The position numbers and the translations under genes are program-made. The notes beneath the pieces were generated by a model. It had not been told where the DNA came from, did not search any database, and worked only from the letters and a program-made list of their open reading frames with translations. Source: JABSQH01 sp039194665 (lineage in GTDB: Bacteria; Actinomycetota; Acidimicrobiia; Acidimicrobiales; Ilumatobacteraceae). Taken from it: a DNA stretch of 33,446 nucleotides. Below are positions 32,182 to 33,446 of this stretch, piece by piece (positions within the stretch are counted from its first letter, which is position 1; the number at the start of each line of letters is the position of its first letter). Location: positions 1-33,446 of the forward strand of contig JBCCVW010000025.1 in assembly GCA_039194665.1 (NCBI GenBank). Direction: 5' to 3'.

Positions 32182-33446
32182 AGCGAGCTCTGGCAACGTT
32201 CCGCACTCACCTTGGCCGCCGACATCGCCCGCGGCGAGGTGTCGAGCCGCGAGGTGCTCGAGGCGCATCTCGACCGGGTCGAGGCGGTCAACGGCGACCT
32301 CAACGCGATCGTGCGGCTACTCCCCGACGAGGCGCGGGCTGCCGCCGACGAAGCGGATGCGGCCGTCGCCCGCGGCGACGACCTCGGTCCGCTGCACGGC
32401 GTGCCCTGCACGGTGAAGGAGAACATCGACCTGGCCGGCACGCCGACCACGCAGGCGGTACCGGCGTTGGCCGAGGCAGTCGCGCAAACGGATGCGCCGA
32501 CGGTGACGCGTTTCCGGGCGGCCGGCGCAATCCCGTTCGCTCGAACGAACCTGCCCGACTTCGGGCTCCGTGTGCACACCGACTCGTCGCTCCACGGCCT
32601 CACCCGCAACCCCTGGAATCCGCACGTCACCGCCGGCGGTTCCAGCGGCGGAGAAGGATCAGGGATCGCTGCCGGGATGAGCCCCATCGGGCTGGGCAAC
32701 GACATTGGCGGGTCGCTGCGCAATCCTGCGCACTGTTGCGGTATCGCCTCGCTCAAGCCGACGGTCGGCGTGATTCCGATGGCCACCGAGATACCGCCCG
32801 AAGACATGGGTCTCGGATCGCAGTTGATGGTGGTCGAAGGCCCGATGGCCCGCACGGTGGCCGACGTCAGAATCGGACTCGACGTCCTCGCCGGGCAGCA
32901 CTGGCGCGACCCGCGCAGTGTGAACGCAGTCCTCGCCGACAATGAGCCGAACGAACGGATCAAGATCGCGCTCCTCGTTCCACCCGACGGGTTGACGATC
33001 GACGCCGGGATCGCAGGCGCGATTCGCAGCGCAGCGGACCGACTTGCCGATGCCGGTCATGAGGTCGTCGAGGCGACACCGCCCGATCTGGAACTTGTGG
33101 TGCAGCTGTGGCAGGCATTGCTCGGCGCGGACATCGACAGCCAACGCGAGCTGCTCGACATGGTGATGGGTCCCGACGCCAAGAAACTCCTCGACGTGGC
33201 CCAAGATGCCGGACCGACGCCCACGTACCCAGAAGTCACGACGATGCACGTCGAGCGATATCGGATGCTGCGCGAGTGGGCCCAGTTCTTCCAGGAGCAT
33301 CCGGTGCTGCTGTCACCGACGTGGGCGCAACCTGCGTTCGAGCACGATGCCGACATCGATCCCGACACCGGCTTCGAAACGATGCTCACCACGATCTGGC
33401 CAGTCATTGCTGCGAATCTGCTCGGCACCCCTGCGGCGATCACACC
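32179..33446 (+). CDS. Amidase-signature family hydrolase, 3' truncated by window end
   Basis: 422 codons are visible and no stop is reached. The Ser-cisSer-Lys catalytic triad is present: Lys80 (PCTVKENID), the Gly/Ser motif GGSSGGE with Ser155/Ser156, and nucleophile Ser179 in GLGNDIGGSLRNPAHCCGIASLKPT. The opening DIARGEVSSREVLEAHLDRVEAVN is typical of the family. These enzymes hydrolyse amides; GatA, indole-acetamide hydrolase and fatty-acid amide hydrolase are relatives. No gatB or gatC is visible, and the segment after the nucleophile reads more like a stand-alone amidase than GatA. The substrate is undetermined. The next genes lie outside the window. Confidence 0.92.
   Translation, partial: MSELWQRSALTLAADIARGEVSSREVLEAHLDRVEAVNGDLNAIVRLLPDEARAAADEADAAVARGDDLGPLHGVPCTVKENIDLAGTPTTQAVPALAEAVAQTDAPTVTRFRAAGAIPFARTNLPDFGLRVHTDSSLHGLTRNPWNPHVTAGGSSGGEGSGIAAGMSPIGLGNDIGGSLRNPAHCCGIASLKPTVGVIPMATEIPPEDMGLGSQLMVVEGPMARTVADVRIGLDVLAGQHWRDPRSVNAVLADNEPNERIKIALLVPPDGLTIDAGIAGAIRSAADRLADAGHEVVEATPPDLELVVQLWQALLGADIDSQRELLDMVMGPDAKKLLDVAQDAGPTPTYPEVTTMHVERYRMLREWAQFFQEHPVLLSPTWAQPAFEHDADIDPDTGFETMLTTIWPVIAANLLGTPAAIT

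Noticed and set aside
1..33446. tRNA, rRNA, CRISPR, riboswitch, transposon or prophage signatures
   Set aside because: No cloverleaf-like segments, regularly spaced repeats, transposase motifs or integrase/attachment features were seen; the genes are continuous chromosomal housekeeping and metabolic genes apart from the RHS region.

Overview
The window is GC-rich (roughly two thirds G+C), gene-dense chromosomal DNA from a high-GC actinobacterium. Gene content (RecO, Era, an MtrA/MtrB-like pair with a GerMN lipoprotein, complete-looking men genes, two FadD-type ligases), Thr-rich surface linkers and many leaderless-looking starts best fit the Acidimicrobiia (an Ilumatobacter-like marine lineage). 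That placement is inference from style and content, not from a marker gene. I see no rRNA, tRNA, CRISPR array, insertion sequence or prophage, and no gene-free stretch longer than about 250 bases.

Layout. 1-7403: the 3' part of a large RHS/YD-repeat protein with an unrecognised C-terminal domain, followed by a very large secreted protein with a PA14-like region, a tandem domain duplication and a propeller-like C terminus. 7423-11498: recO and a divergent cis-prenyltransferase-like gene on the minus strand, head to head with uppS and dinG on the plus strand. 11587-16414: class I fructose-bisphosphate aldolase (minus), then aldo/keto reductase, crotonase and a long-chain acyl-CoA ligase (plus). 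16288-19532: a response regulator (minus) divergent from a histidine kinase and a GerMN lipoprotein, an MtrA-MtrB-LpqB-like set with the regulator inverted. 19526-23254: era (minus), then a MaoC-type hydratase, an SRPBCC protein and a second acyl-CoA synthetase. 23226-26208: an SPFH-GYF protein, a double zinc-ribbon membrane protein and a membrane-anchored helical protein, a likely membrane-stress module. 26221-32158: menaquinone genes menG, menF, menD, menH, menA with a DsbA/FrnE-like oxidoreductase, on alternating strands. 32179-end: an amidase cut by the window edge.

The most striking observation is the pair at 8167-9587. The plus-strand UppS has the catalytic N-terminal and pyrophosphate-binding motifs but lacks the conserved late Glu of the AYxE motif and the C-terminal RxG tail. 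The divergent minus-strand gene encodes a UppS-fold protein that lost the catalytic motifs but keeps exactly those two elements (AYGE and RERRFGG). This partition is the one known from the eukaryotic DHDDS/NgBR (Rer2/Nus1) heteromer, so I propose a bacterial two-subunit cis-prenyltransferase.

Genes are packed tightly: ATGA or TGATG start/stop overlaps within operons, and convergent neighbours that touch or overlap (up to 127 bp). At least six genes have a TANNNT -10-like hexamer ending 6-8 nt before the start codon, pointing to widespread leaderless transcription.
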